This document shows, one piece after another, positions 46,101 through 56,292 of a stretch of DNA of 64,000 nt. Source of the DNA: Bicyclus anynana (lineage: Eukaryota > Arthropoda > Insecta > Lepidoptera > Nymphalidae); NCBI RefSeq assembly GCF_947172395.1, contig NC_069092.1, forward strand, positions 10,275,418 to 10,339,417, given 5' to 3'. The position numbers and the translations under genes are program-made. Each line of letters starts with the position of its first letter. The stretch's first letter is position 1. Below the pieces are notes generated by a model. That model searched no databases and was not told where the DNA came from. It worked only from the letters and a program-made list of their open reading frames with translations.

Positions 46101-46617
46101 GTACTCTTGAACGAATTAAATTTTACTATGATAAATAAAAACAAAAAATAAATGAAAATATTAAAAAATAGAAACTCAATTATTTTGTAAAATGTCAAAG
46201 AATTAACAAAATACGTCTCTCTGTGGTTCTGTCACAGAATTTTCAAAGATCTAATGTAAAATCATAGACAACATTTGCTTGAAACTCCAGTCACCTAGGG
46301 GCTCTCTAGTAGTTTGTTTATGAAATGCAATGAAGGATGATTCAATAGTCAGCCCCTGGGTGAATACTGAATATTGGTTTGTGGGGGATTGTTCACTTCA
46401 CGACTATGAATTCCACTGTAAAACCTCTTTGATGGACTGGAATTAATAAATTGTATGTGTTTCCCAGGGCATTATCGCGCGCGATCTGTCACGAAGCGAC
46501 GCGGAGGTGACTGTGACGGACGGCGGCGTGGGCGAAGCGTACGTCAAGCTGCATTTAAGAAGCGAGAGAGGCGTCGGACTCAACTATCTCATACTGATAT
46601 TTACTGATAACAAATAA
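37123..46617 (+). CDS. MBF2-family secreted protein, two exons: join(37123..37314,46468..46617)
   Basis: The two exons join in phase 0 to a 113-residue protein. Exon 1 (64 codons) opens with a hydrophobic signal peptide, with likely cleavage after Ala20 (FEA|KD), and ends at AAG|GTAGAG. Exon 2 follows a TTTCCCAG acceptor and encodes 49 residues with the family's C-terminal signature: GIIARDL, then GGVG, then LRSERGVGLNYLILIF. The family is named after Bombyx MBF2, a coactivator partner of FTZ-F1, but most members are small secreted insect proteins of about 110-130 residues, often in multigene sets and reported as immune- or stress-responsive. Length, leader and C-terminal motif all fit. The start has a good context (AAAATG). 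A TCAGTT initiator-like site lies at 37049-37054, and an AATAAA overlaps the stop region. The intron of about 9.15 kb is filled by a triplicated transposon. Expression and function are not known from sequence. Confidence 0.85.
37600..37803 (-). mobile_element. Short Helitron-like element in the MBF2-like intron
   Basis: Inverted family copy with GTTCCCGTAGGCATAC, TCAAATCGGACCAGTAGTTC and a right end TATAATATTAGTATAGA. It lies 290 bp after the exon 1 donor and outside the triplicated array. Confidence 0.75.
37919..37973. repeat. Left terminal repeat of the array, present in 2-3 copies
   Basis: ACGGTGGAATTCAT starts at 37919, 37932 and 37952. The second copy continues AGTCTT and the third AGTCGTAGTAGG. 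The inverted partner is at 46401-46418. Multiplied terminal repeats at one end only suggest slippage or nested insertion at the same site. Confidence 0.8.
37971..40751 (+). mobile_element. Composite transposon, unit 1
   Basis: In order it contains: a GGGGGCCCCTAAGGGG palindromic start; a 32-codon ORF at 38255-38353; Harbinger-like coding scraps (38354-38401 and 39205-39270); a minus-strand Helitron-like fragment (about 38444-38640); a 174-bp internal duplication; a SINE copy (about 38833-39084); and an RTE 3' end (40059-40346). It lacks an eight-base CCGCTAGT-type segment that units 2 and 3 share. Confidence 0.8.
38354..39270 (+). pseudogene. Harbinger-like transposase scraps, unit 1
   Basis: The frame at 38354-38401 reads LYILAALRFYETGCYQ and ends at a CAG|GTACGTACC donor-like site. 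The frame at 39205-39270, after TTTATTTTCAG, reads TVGAVHQAFYEITEMPQVKL and then stops. Joined in phase 0 they resemble the L-R-F-Y-A-T-G-S-Y-Q ... V-G block of PIF/Harbinger transposases, from memory. No catalytic DDE region is visible, so the element would be non-autonomous. The match is short, and other origins are possible. Confidence 0.5.
40752..43573 (+). mobile_element. Composite transposon, unit 2
   Basis: Same order of parts as unit 1: Harbinger-like scraps at 41141-41191 and 41992-42057, Helitron-like fragment at about 41230-41425, SINE at about 41615-41870, and RTE 3' end at 42876-43164. It begins directly after a right-terminal CGACTATGAATTCCA with a truncated left terminus. Confidence 0.8.
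41141..42057 (+). pseudogene. Harbinger-like transposase scraps, unit 2
   Basis: 41141-41191 reads VLYILAALRFYETGCYQ. 41992-42057 reads TVCAVHQAFYEITEM with G-to-C at the third residue relative to units 1 and 3. Donor-like and acceptor-like sites are as in unit 1. Confidence 0.5.
43574..46414 (+). mobile_element. Composite transposon, unit 3
   Basis: Same order of parts: Harbinger-like scraps at 43967-44017 and 44820-44885, Helitron-like fragment at about 44056-44255, SINE at about 44443-44698, and RTE 3' end at 45719-46004. It shares the GGTTGTCACTCACTCTGAAG insertion type with unit 2 but not unit 1, and ends at the outer right terminus. Confidence 0.8.
43967..44885 (+). pseudogene. Harbinger-like transposase scraps, unit 3
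   Basis: 43967-44017 reads VLYILAALRFYETGCYQ. 44820-44885 reads TVGAVHQAFYEITEM and stops. The 34-codon ORF starting at 43865 (MAIWNVRK...) with a hydrophobic stretch lies just upstream, out of frame, and may be the transposase N-terminus separated by a deletion. Confidence 0.5.
46468..46617 (+). CDS. MBF2-like gene, exon 2 (C-terminal motif)
   Basis: This is the terminal coding exon of the gene that starts at 37123. It is too short to stand out as an open frame. It encodes 49 residues and a TAA stop at 46615-46617. It is much more GC-rich than its surroundings, as expected for constrained coding sequence in this genome. The conserved GGVG and the S-E-R-G-x-G-L-N-Y string are the diagnostic part of the MBF2 domain. 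The acceptor lies only about 50 bp beyond the right end of the triplicated transposon array. Confidence 0.85.
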   Translation, partial: GIIARDLSRSDAEVTVTDGGVGEAYVKLHLRSERGVGLNYLILIFTDNK

Positions 46618-46678
46618 TAAATAGTTTCCTAGAGTAATCCTAAAAGTGATTAACTGAACTTTTTTTTATATAATACAC

Positions 46679-46800
46679 CCGTGACTTCGTCCGCCCTTAG
46701 ACCTCCTACATCGGCCCTCTTGCAAAATCCGTTCTTAGCGGACGTCTACTAACTATAAACTACCTCCCTGCCAAATTTCATTTTTGTACGTCAAGTCATA
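46679..46800 (+). repeat. Dispersed repeat with AATCCGTTCTTAGCGGA core
   Basis: Begins GTGACTTCGTCCGCCCTTAG and contains the shared core. It lies about 60 bp downstream of the MBF2-like stop codon. Confidence 0.6.
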
Positions 46801-46821
46801 TTATTATAATTTAAGCTGTTT

Positions 46822-47269
46822 TTAACCGACTTCAAAAAGGAGGAGGTTCTCAATTCGGTCGTTTTTTTTTTATAAGAACAACATGAAAGAGCACTGTCTG
46901 AAACATTTTCAATATTCATTCATGGCTTGAATTAATACATCGTCAGATTAGCACCGTCTTCAAACTAATCAGCAGGTAGAACATAATAATTCCAAACCTT
47001 CATTAAATTGTAGTTCTTAAAAATACTCAATATAAATAATCACGAACACACTAGTCATCCATACAATTTTTCAAAGTTCCCCTCGATTTCTCCAGGTTTC
47101 CATCATCAGATCCTGACATGATGAGTATGGGACCACATAGGGAGTATACCCTTTAAAACAAAAAAATAATTTTTCATATCGGTTCGGGCATCTTCGAGTA
47201 ATCGATGTACATACATTAAAAAAAAGATACCGGTCAACTTGAGAAGCCCTCTTTTATGAAGTCGGTTAA
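46822..47269. mobile_element. TIR element with TTAACCGACTTC ends
   Basis: The left end TTAACCGACTTCAAAAAGG and the right end CTTTTATGAAGTCGGTTAA are inverted repeats. The internal CAGATCCTGACATGATGAG and GCAGGTAGAACATAAT blocks recur, inverted, at 7900-8110. No transposase is seen. Confidence 0.75.
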
Positions 47270-47659
47270 TGAAAATAAGAAAACAATTACGAACTTATTC
47301 TTAGAGTGTTAGTCGACATCATGGCAAGTAACAAAAATTCATACGAAACGAAAACAGACAACAACTGTTCGCAAATAGCCATCAGCAATCCCCCTCAAGC
47401 ACAAATCAATTTTAGCGAATTGTCAGAGTCAGGGTGTTTAAACTGGGGGTGGCTAATGGAGACACACGCATTAAACCGAGCCGCGTGTACAACATTGACA
47501 CAGGCAGGGGGCCTAATTAGTTTAGCCCGTGGCCAGGGCGCCCCGGAGATGACGTCTAACTGCATACAGCGCCTGGAAGAGTCATCAGTATTTAAATTTT
47601 TTATTTGAGTGTATGTTTGCATATGTTACTTTTTGTTGTCTGTTGGACTTTGCATACCT
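47270..47659. other. GC-rich unexplained patch downstream of the MBF2-like gene
   Basis: 47395-47590 is markedly GC-rich compared with its surroundings. Both strands are open (100 codons plus, 75 codons minus), but neither frame resembles a known family. It could be a conserved non-coding element, a decayed exon or a repeat not recognised here. Confidence 0.4.
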
Positions 47660-47939
47660 TACCTTACCTTATCAGCCGATAGACGTCCACTGCTGGACAC
47701 AGTCCTCTTGCATGGACCTCCAATCACAACGTTCTGGAGCCACCAGCATCCACCGGCTCTGTGGTCTGCCCATTACCATTTCAGCTTCGCGACTCGCTGA
47801 GCTATGTCAGTGACTTTGGTTCGTCTGCAGATCTCGTCGTTCCTGATTCGATCACGCATAGAAACTCCAAGCATAGCTCGCTCCATCGCCCGTCGACTGA
47901 CTTTGAGTATTCTAATAAGGCCCATAGTCAGCGACCAAG
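47660..47939 (-). mobile_element. RTE-LINE 3'-end copy
   Basis: Same family as the copy at 57 kb, with internal deletions that remove the GRWGPKVLEW part. Its 5' boundary (CTTGGTCGCTGACTATGG on the minus strand) coincides with the other two long copies. A TGCATAC heptamer occurs at both borders and is a possible target-site duplication. Confidence 0.85.
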
Positions 47940-48302
47940 TGCATACATAGACATCTAAACAATATGAACTTATAGATAGTACTTTATAGATCACTGTGGC
48001 AAAAGCTTTAGCGGCAATCGACCATGATTGAGCTCTGAAGATGTTCAGACTACCGTGAACAGATCGTGGATATTAGTGAGTCCTTTGGTAAGGGTATGGA
48101 CTGACTTGACTGACAGCTGTCACAAAATGAGGTCTGGCTTTTACAAAGTCTTGTTAAAAATACATTTAAACTTAGATAATTAATTATATTGATATTGACT
48201 TTTTGATGCATTTAAAGATGAATTCGAATACAGTTATTTTCATATTAATGATTTATGTGTGTGAATATCACAAGTAGACATAGATGTATAGTATTATAGC
48301 TA

Positions 48303-48555
48303 GCCGTGATAGCCCAGTGGATATGACCTCTAGCTCCAATTTCAGAGGGTGTGGGTTCGAATCCGGTCCGAGGCATGAACCTCCAACTTTCGTGAGGAAA
48401 CCTGCATACCAGAGAACTTTCTTAATTCTCTACGTGTGTGAAGTCTACCAATCCACATTGGGTGAGCGTGGTGGACTATTGGCCTAACCCCTCTCATTCT
48501 GAGAGGAGACTGGAGCTTAACAGTGAGCTGAATATGGGTTGACAATGATGATTAT
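48303..48555 (+). mobile_element. tRNA-derived SINE, family A
   Basis: Head GCCGTGATAGCCCAGTGG, B box GGGTTCGAATCCGGTCC, and 3' part GAGAGGAGACTGGAGC, then an ATG-type tail. An internal deletion removes the AAATATCACGTGTC segment. Confidence 0.85.
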
Positions 48556-48820
48556 GATAGTTTTGTTAGTATAGTTGGTATATACTATATTATTATTAGT
48601 ATAGATAATAAATATCACTTCCAGTAAAAATTTAGGTCAGTGTCGTCCGGTCAGGCGCCATTCGCCTTTCACAATTTATCCGGGGATCAAAAAGCATGCG
48701 AGTATTACAATTTCATCGAATTACTTTAATACCACCAATTTAATATCGTTACGTTGGTGGTTACTTTACATATCCAATTTATTATGCTAATTGATTGGGT
48801 GAGTAATTAATTTACTGTCG

Positions 48821-49272
48821 TTTTTTTAGGGTCCCGTACCTCAAAAGCAAAAAATGGAACCCTTTTAAGTTTAACGTTTTATTTTCCACCAGTCTAACTA
48901 TTCGTCTGTCTGTCTGTCTGTCTATTTGTCTTTCAAGACCGGGAAATTTAGCTCAGAAACGCGTAGATTTATCAAGTTAATCCCTTAAAAATGTAAAAAT
49001 AAAAAGATACGGCTGTTTCTGCTGCATAAAATGTATATTTCGACACTTACAAGGGAATCAAAAGAGGGCACACTCCTTTGACCTAGAACTATGAGATTTG
49101 GCAAGTTATATAATCTAGAATATCATCTAGTGAAATATTATTAGCGATAAATCTGAGAATTACACATTTGTAATTAAATCACAGAAAAAAATATGAGTAC
49201 GTATAAAATACCTATAAAATTTCACTGAACCCTCCATGGGCAAGTCCGACTTGCTCTTGTCCGATTTCTTAC
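48821..49272 (+). mobile_element. Decayed transposon with GGGTCCCGTACC start
   Basis: Starts TTTTTTTAGGGTCCCGTACC, then TGGAACCCTTTTAAG and a (GTCT)n run at 48903. It ends near GCAAGTCCGACTTGCTCTTG. I recall this arrangement as a common arthropod non-coding repeat. A partial right end may exist near 16090. Confidence 0.6.
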
Positions 49273-49517
49273 GTAGTTATCCGATGTCGTGATATTATCA
49301 TTACAATGCAATTAATATTTGTTTACTATCGTTTTTAATTACTAAATGCAGCATAGTTTCAAGCTAAATTTATTCAGTAGGAATATGCTATAAAAAATAA
49401 TTGCCGTGTATTCCACTAATTAACTATAATCTGCCTGAATATTGCATTTAATTTTATAGTTAACATCGTTTGGTTCATATCTGCCTGATACACGAACATT
49501 TTTTACTATATATATCA

Positions 49518-49583
49518 TCTTCATCTTCATTATCAGCCGATCCACTGCTGGACATGGACTTCCAAACAAAACGGTCTCAAGCC
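49518..49583 (-). mobile_element. RTE-LINE 3'-terminal fragment
   Basis: CAT/CTT-rich tail followed by TCAGCCGATCCACTGCTGGA and the CTTCCAAAC block. It is short and internally deleted. Confidence 0.65.
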
Positions 49584-51214
49584 AATTTTTTTTTATATAT
49601 ATAAATAACCCTGTTAAATAGAAATGTGAGACGATACCGTATTTCAGTAGTTCCTAATATTAGCCTAATATCAAGAAAAAATTAAAATGTGCTCTTTATT
49701 TTGTACTAGCGGACGCCCGCGACTTGGAATTTAGATTTTCCACAAATCACACGGGAGTGCATCGTCATAATATAGTCGCTTTCTCAGCACTTTAATCCGA
49801 AAATTGTTAATTTTACAGAAAAACTACAAAAACCATTTTTTGTAGACAATTTTATGAAGAACAATTTATAATGACCTCTATTGACCTCCGAGCAATAGGT
49901 CGCGAAATATTTGCGAAAAACTGATTTTCGTGACCTTTGTAACTTTTTTAGCCAGCACGATATCGATGTTGATTTTTTACATTTTCATAATAACACCGTA
50001 ATAAAGTCGTATACTAAAATTCAGCTCACTAGGATTTTTTCCCTAGATTAGGGTTTAAAAGGTATTAAAAAAAAATACTGGACTAAATCAGTTTATTCGA
50101 TGTTTTCAGCAGAAATATAAACAAGATTTTTAGAGTGCAAATATTTCCCCTACATCCATATCAAACCATTAAAAGCCACAACATATTTCAAAAGAATATT
50201 TTTATTTCTGCACGTCCATCACTACGAGAGAGAGCATTCCCGACAACTTTCCAACATAAATCTTTAAACGAGGTGGCTGAGCTTTTAGCGTTCACTCGTA
50301 TCGCACTCTCTGACGTTTCCTGCATTTTTAGTACGAGGATTCTCACTGTGCCCGTGGTTTTTCGGATATCGAAACACTAGTGGACGGCCTCCGTGGCGCA
50401 GTGGTAATCGCAATTGATTTACTAGACGGAAGTCCTGGGTTCGATCCCCGACTGGGCCGATTGAGGTTTTCTTAATGGTGGACAAGGCTTGAATATATTG
50501 ATTTTTATGATACATTCGGGTAAATAAGGTCAATGTTAACTAATTTATACATAAAAACAAAGATTATCAGATATTTGCAAAATAAAAAAGATTATAAAAT
50601 TTCATAATCTATTAAAAAAAAATTATCGTAATTAGATGAAAATTCCTACAGTCTTAGCTGCCTTACATTAAATGTGTTTTCCAATACATGAACTATAAAC
50701 ATAAACACACAGATAACAAATATATTAGTAATTTTGATTGAACTTCTATAAAAATCTTACGATCATTATGGCCTACGACGTCATTAGTTTGTACCATTTT
50801 GTATGGGGCGTTTTTCAGGGATCCGTGGCAGCTCCGAAAGTAATGATCGCAGATACAATGTTACTTTTACAAAATAGCTTTACTATTAGCATACTCTTAA
50901 TATATATACAATTAAAAAAAATTTCACCATCCCTATTGCTCCGGGTCTGGCTGGTGGGAGACTTCGGCCTATATATTTCGGAAGAATAAGCCTGTTATCG
51001 ATGACAGGTGAGATATTTTTTCTAAGACAAAGATTTATGACATACAGCCGTCTGAATATTATGTAAGCTACATCCTACATGATGCATTTATGGGTTAATT
51101 AAAATATGATGATCTCCCTTTGCTAGCTTAAGTGGTAAAAGTTTCTTGAAACTCGATAATGTTTAATTTCGAATCGGTCATCATTCAAGTTGATTTTTAA
51201 ACTCTCACTATAGT
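49584..51214. other. AT-rich intergenic DNA
   Basis: Contains a SINE B head (50396-50478) and a 30-bp piece of SINE B near 50943. TTCAGGGATCCGTGGCAG near 50815 is not recognised. No gene. Confidence 0.5.
50396..50478 (+). mobile_element. SINE family B head fragment
   Basis: GGCCTCCGTGGCGCAGTGG through GGGTTCGATCCCCGAC and GAGGTTTTCTTAAT. The 3' body is missing. Confidence 0.8.
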
Positions 51215-51388
51215 CTGGCAAGTTCGTTGTTCTGGTCGTTCTATGATATGCGGGCGACGAGGGGAAAGACTGCGCGGGTGTGAAATCGTGCGTGCAGGGT
51301 AGTGAGGTGCGCCAGTCGTGGGTTTTTCATTCATCGCTACACGCCCCCCCGCTCCCGCATCGGGAGTGTTACGAACAAAGTTGCCAAG
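51215..51388. mobile_element. GC-rich MITE-like repeat
   Basis: The ends CTGGCAAGTTCGTTGTT and AACAAAGTTGCCAAG are imperfect inverted repeats. The interior is GC-rich (GCGGGCGACGAGGGGAAAGA; CCCCCCCGCTCCCGCATCGG). I recall similar sequences as common lepidopteran repeats. Confidence 0.55.
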
Positions 51389-51481
51389 CTATAATTTACC
51401 TTAACCTTATAATACCTTATAATTATAATTAGCCTTTTAAAATAAATATAAAATCAACTGAGGAATGACATCTAATCGTAC

Positions 51482-51801
51482 CTCATCATCATCATCATTA
51501 TCAAACCATATTCGGCTCACTGCTGAGCTCGAGTCTCCTCTCAGAATGAAAGGGATCAGGCCAACAGTCCTCCACGCTGACCCAATGCGGATTGGCAGAC
51601 TTTGCACACGCAGAGAATTAATAAAATGCTCTGGTATGCAGGTTTCCTCACGATGTTTTCCTTCACCGTTTGAGACACGTGATATTTAATTTCTTAAAAT
51701 GCACTCAACTGAAAAGTTGGAGGTGCATGCCCCGGACCGGATTTGAACCCACACCCTCCGGAATCGGAGGCAGAGGGCATATCCACCGGGCTATCACGGC
51801 T
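51482..51801 (-). mobile_element. tRNA-derived SINE, family A, near full length
   Basis: Minus orientation: ATC-repeat tail at the left, then the family body, with the head CCGTGATAGCCCGGTGG at the right. It shows all family blocks, including the complement of CGTGAGGAAACCTGC. Confidence 0.9.
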
Positions 51802-52210
51802 ACTAGTACCTACTATATGATATCTATGATAGGTGGTCAGTAGCAATGAATGACATTTGTTACATAGAATCTCAATTTCTTATAATATGTCAATGTCACC
51901 TAACATCCGTCAAAGTTATTATCCTACTAGCAAAGATGTAACCCATTAAACGAGTAGTTAAAGTTTCAGTATGATATCTCGTACTAAAGCTATCTGGTCA
52001 CTGAAATAAATCCATTCATATTCAGGTACATTCTACATAAAACGTGATACTGCCCTGCTATCGAGTATTTCTCACAATTCTCGACATTTTCAATAACTGT
52101 ATCAGTAGAAATGTGCCTTTCCACAACCCTATTTAGATGCACTCAGTGGTTTCATAGTAAGAATTGCGGATACAAGTGTTTCTATATATGTCTTCTCCAA
52201 ATAAACAGTA

Positions 52211-52378
52211 TCTATACTAATATTATAAAACTGAAGAGTTTGTTTGTTTGATTGAACACGCTAATCTCAGGAACTACTGGTCCGATTTGAAAAATTGTTT
52301 AAGTGTTAGATAGCCCATTTATCGAGGAAGGCTATATATTATCCCCGTATTCTCTCGGAAACGGGAATCACGCGGCGC
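52211..52378 (+). mobile_element. Short Helitron-like element, 3'-truncated
   Basis: TCTATACTAATATTATAAAA through CTACTGGTCCGATTTG to CGGGAATCACGCGGCGC. The terminal CTAG is missing. Confidence 0.7.
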
Positions 52379-52654
52379 AAATAAAAAAAACTCATTTTAA
52401 TGCTTGATTTCTACAGATAATAGTAAGACAGATAATAGCTAAATTACCAATTCATATACTTAAATATATAGAACATATATTCTAAATGTGTATGTATAGA
52501 TAAAGACGGAATAAATGAGCTATTTTGGGCCATATATAACCAAGTACAAAACCAGACAACAGTGTAGCTAAATACTAAAACAAGAAGTCCAGTATAACCA
52601 GTGGATCTAATTCCGTACCATCACATTTCATCGCAATGTGTAATCCCCGTTACG

Positions 52655-52745
52655 CGTCGCCTGCATTACCGAGTCGTGTTCATGTTTTATTTATTTGGTC
52701 GCGTCTGAAAGCGGTTACATTAGTGTCGAATTTTTGTTCCTGTCT
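52655..52745 (+). repeat. Block shared with 60055-60150 (inverted)
   Basis: ACCGAGTCGTGTTCATGTTT, ATTTGGTCGCGTCTGAAAG and TTAGTGTCGAATTTT are paralleled on the minus strand near 60.1 kb. Diverged dispersed repeat; no protein was recognised in either copy. Confidence 0.5.
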
Positions 52746-54510
52746 GGAAGAGGAAATGACGAGACGGCTGCCAGTGAAAATAGTTCGCTCTGATGTATTT
52801 CAGTTAATATCATGTAAAAATCTCGAAACGCCATTTAAGTTAACTGTGTAATAAGTTTATCTCACATTGCGGTATAAACCGCATCATAATATTCTGGACT
52901 AAAAACCTGAGATAACTAGATATACCTCATTTTATGAAGACTTCATCTTGGACCTCATTATCGTTTTCCATAAGGTATAATTATTGTAGTCAAGCGCAAG
53001 ACAACATAAAAAAAATTAAAAGCGGAAAGTTTGCCAGCAAATTATGGAATTTGAACCGCGGTGGCTTTGGAAGGTATCAGGTTTATAGAGTCCAGATCCT
53101 ATAAATGCAAATTTCGGTCTGTCTGTTTCACGGCGAAGTCGCGAAAGGATATTGATATTTTTTTATAGAGATAAATTGGATCTTGGAGCAGGACATGGGC
53201 TTCTATTAATCCCGGAGAAAGCCTAGTTTAATGTTAAATAATATTATGATAAATATCAATATTAAATTGTAGTAAACCCATTCGAAAATATAACAGAAAA
53301 TATATGAGATTGCGCGTTATACAGTCGCTTGCATATTTTCAAGAATTTTTTAAATTATGATGTTTTGCGCCGGTATTTTATAGTGCTCCCCGCGGTTTGT
53401 TGGTACAAAGTGTAAATAAATATTACATAGAAGCACAGTTAAGCTATCATACAGTTGGGCAACAAATATAGTTTAGATACATTTGTGACCATGCTGCTGT
53501 TCACATTCGAATCGTGATGGGCGCAGTTATAAAATATGTTGATTTCAAGAGATGGAAGGTCGGTGAATTAACACGCCCATATTTTGGAGAGAACGTAAGT
53601 CCCGGACAATATTATTTACATTGAACGATCGTCGCATAGTCAAACATACGCCTATTAGAATAGTGTGGTAGCAGTGTTAAGCTAAGCGATTCTCTATCTG
53701 TAGCACAGATACCATTACTATATGTTGATAAAGATAGTTAAGATTTCCTGTAATTCATATCAATTTATATTTCATAAGTAAATTATTTAAAGCCATCATC
53801 ATGTATATTAACAAGAGTTTAGTAGGTCAAAATATGAAATTATGAATTCTGCAGTAATACCCTGAAATAGACATAAGCAAAAGTGGTAAAATATTCTGAA
53901 CATATCTATCTATCTACTGCAATCTGTTAGTTGTTTATCGAAAAAAATTTTTAGTAATTTACCAACGCTCGGTTATATTCTTTTGTCATATGGTCATAAT
54001 AATTTATATATTAATTAGTAAGCAGGTACCTATACAAAAGGTTGTATGCCGCTTAGATATACCATACAAAATCGCCGTGAGTAAACGCACGGAACGGTAT
54101 GGTTGCTGTTTCGCGGTAAAAGTTTATAGCGCCAAATATAATAGGAAGCTGCAACCTCCACGGCACCATTACACGCTTGGAAGATACTTTGCGGCACTGC
54201 ACTTTTCATATTGTTATCGGTTCACGGTGTAAAGTTTAGCCGTGGCAAATAACATACACATTACAACTTTGTAATACTTAACGTAGTTCATAGTTGACAC
54301 ACATCTCTATTTCTTTTCAGCTGAGCTGTAAACTTAACCTGAGGCGAGGTATTTAGCCTCATTTGTCTGTAATTGAAAATTGAAACTGGCAACCAAAACC
54401 TTCAAACCTGAACAGAGCAATGGCGCATGGGGATAATATTCCCCCACTAAAAGCTCTACTATTACAATAGTCTATGATCCGTATTAGAAACGACCTTCAC
54501 CCATCCGTTT
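52746..54510. other. AT-rich intergenic DNA
   Basis: Only the 53.33-kb repeat fragment was recognised. The 80-codon frame at 53990-54232 has no recognised motif or signal peptide. Confidence 0.5.
53328..53400 (+). repeat. Fragment shared with 61600-61675
   Basis: ATACAGTCGCTTGCATATTT, then TTTATAGTGCTCCCCGC, parallel to the block near 61600. A short decayed piece. Confidence 0.5.
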
Positions 54511-54690
54511 CATCATCATCAACCCATATTCAGCTCACTTGCTGAGCTCGAGTCTCCTCTTAGAATGAGAGGGGTTAGGCCAATAGTCCACCACGCTGGC
54601 TCAATGCGAATGTGCAGACTTCACACACGCAGAGAATTAAGATAATTCTTTGGTTTGCAGGTTTTCCTCACGAAACGTTTCACCCAGATC
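54511..54690 (-). mobile_element. SINE family A fragment
   Basis: Tail (CAT)n, CTGAGCTCGAGTCTCCTCTT, the GGCCAATAGTCCACCACGC block, and CTCACGAAACG. The head is missing. Confidence 0.8.
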
Positions 54691-55865
54691 TCTGTGATCG
54701 GAAACAACATTGTGCTGAACACTGGACCAATGAGGCATTACTACTAACGTGTTTTTCAGATAGCAAGGTACGGTGACAGTCGCCTGTATGACGTTCATAA
54801 TACGTACCTACTATTATCGTGAATCGCGGCAAACGCGGTTTTCAAGAGTAAATCGAACTGTCACCCGCACCATCCTACATAAAACGAATATACTAACTTC
54901 TAAAACTTTGATGCGTTTTACACATGCACAAAATATAGTTATTCACCTAAATCACCATTTTTTTATTGTTTTAAAGTTTCTGTTGACTTAACTGAAAGCT
55001 AGCGTGAGCGTTACAAACACTATTAATCGTCTAGAACCATTCTGAAACCATTAATAATACTACAGTGTCAAAACCCCGATAAATGTTGAAGGTAATTTTA
55101 TAAGCTATCGATCAAGTCAAATGCTACAAACTATAACTTTATTATTTGTATTTTTTGGCTTGTATTTTAAAATAGGTATGTTGTTAAGTGTTGTGTTGTA
55201 AATTCGTGAATAAATTTACATAACTAGCTTACGATTAAGATTTGTTTCGATCTTTTTAAAAAAAACTTTTTCTCTATTTTTTTGTAAATTTAGAAATTGA
55301 TATTGCCTAGAATACGCATTAACCCTAGTTCTAGAACTTCTTAATTTTTTAGCCGATTACTTGAAGGGTTATACTTTTTTTTAATAATTGCTAATACCTA
55401 ATTATTATTGTGCGCTTAATTTTACGATAAATATATTTAAAATGCGCATAAAAAAGTAATGCATTGCGCATGCTTTTAAAGTATTTGGTATCACCTTAAT
55501 TGTGCCCTTTTAATTTTGTAAGAAATAAAATTCGTTTTTCTTAACGATACCTAATCACGAACATTAGGGCGGCACTTTTATTTAATTTCCACCGTAAAGC
55601 AACAGTATTAAACCTTAAAAGCTTTGTTATAACCCTTTTTTTGGCGATAAGCCCTTCTAATGTTTTGTCGCAATTTCCTTAACCCCTTTCCATTCTTTAG
55701 GGAAAACAACATCATTACTAAGATTTACGTAAAAGCTCCGAAAAGTAATTTCAGTTAACAAAGGAGAAGTGAGCGAATAAAATATTTCCTTACTCTTTTT
55801 CGATAAGGCATATTTTACAAAAAGTATAAATTCATATTGAATAATTAACCAGCTGATACCCGCGA
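54691..55865. other. AT-rich intergenic DNA
   Basis: A pogo/Tc1-like CTACAGTGTCAAAACCCCGA near 55059 might be an old terminal repeat. Nothing else was recognised. Confidence 0.4.
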
Positions 55866-55930
55866 AGTTCCTACAAAAGGCCTATGTCCTGCAGTGGACG
55901 TCCATTGGCTGATATGATGATGATGATAAA
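55866..55930 (+). mobile_element. RTE-LINE 3'-terminal fragment
   Basis: It reads TACAAAAGGCCTATGTCCTG, the CAGTGGACGTCCATTGGCTG block and an ATGATGATG tail, in plus orientation. Confidence 0.75.
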
Positions 55931-56093
55931 CGGAAGCCCACGACTTCATCTGCCCTTAGACCTCTTTAATCTGGTCCTGTCATAAAATCCGTTCTTAGCG
56001 GTCGTCTACTAACTATAAACTAACTATCTACCGAATATTATGTTTGTACCTCATGCGGTTTCATATCAAGTTTCTTTTTTTATATATTTAGAT
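55931..56093 (+). repeat. Dispersed repeat with AATCCGTTCTTAGCGG core
   Basis: CCCACGACTTCATCTGCCC, the shared core and a CATGCGGTTTCATATCAAG end. It directly follows an RTE 3' tail. Confidence 0.6.
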
Positions 56094-56292
56094 AGAAATA
56101 CGGTCGCAGACTTTTAAAAAAAATTTTAAAGCCTTCAAAAGTTTGTAAAAAATGTCCGCGACAGCTTCAAAAGGGAACGGTTTTGTCATACATCATTTTT
56201 GCCTAACTCAGCAAACGCAACGTAAAATTGTCATAACGAATATTGTAATTTTTGCCACATTTTTCATTGATACTCCATTCTTATTGGTCGTA

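Larger units (their letters stand above)
37921..46416. repeat. Tandem triplication of a 2.8-kb composite transposon
   Basis: There are three head-to-tail units, starting at 37971, 40752 and 43574 (periods 2781 and 2822 bp; third unit about 2841 bp). They are aligned along their whole length with few substitutions and small indels. The array is bounded by inverted termini: GGTGGAATTCATAGTCGT at 37954 on the left and its near-complement CGACTATGAATTCCAC at 46401-46416 on the right. It lies entirely inside the MBF2-like intron. Nested Helitron, SINE and RTE fragments are common to all units, so unequal exchange or replication slippage happened after they had inserted. Confidence 0.9.

Noticed and set aside
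47306..47608. 100-codon plus frame as a possible gene
   Set aside because: No signal peptide, domain or splice evidence, and the opposite strand is equally open. Kept only as a GC-rich patch.
52636..52851. 71-codon frame, and the 112-codon minus frame at 59888-60226
   Set aside because: They overlap a shared dispersed block, but the translated products do not resemble each other or a known family.
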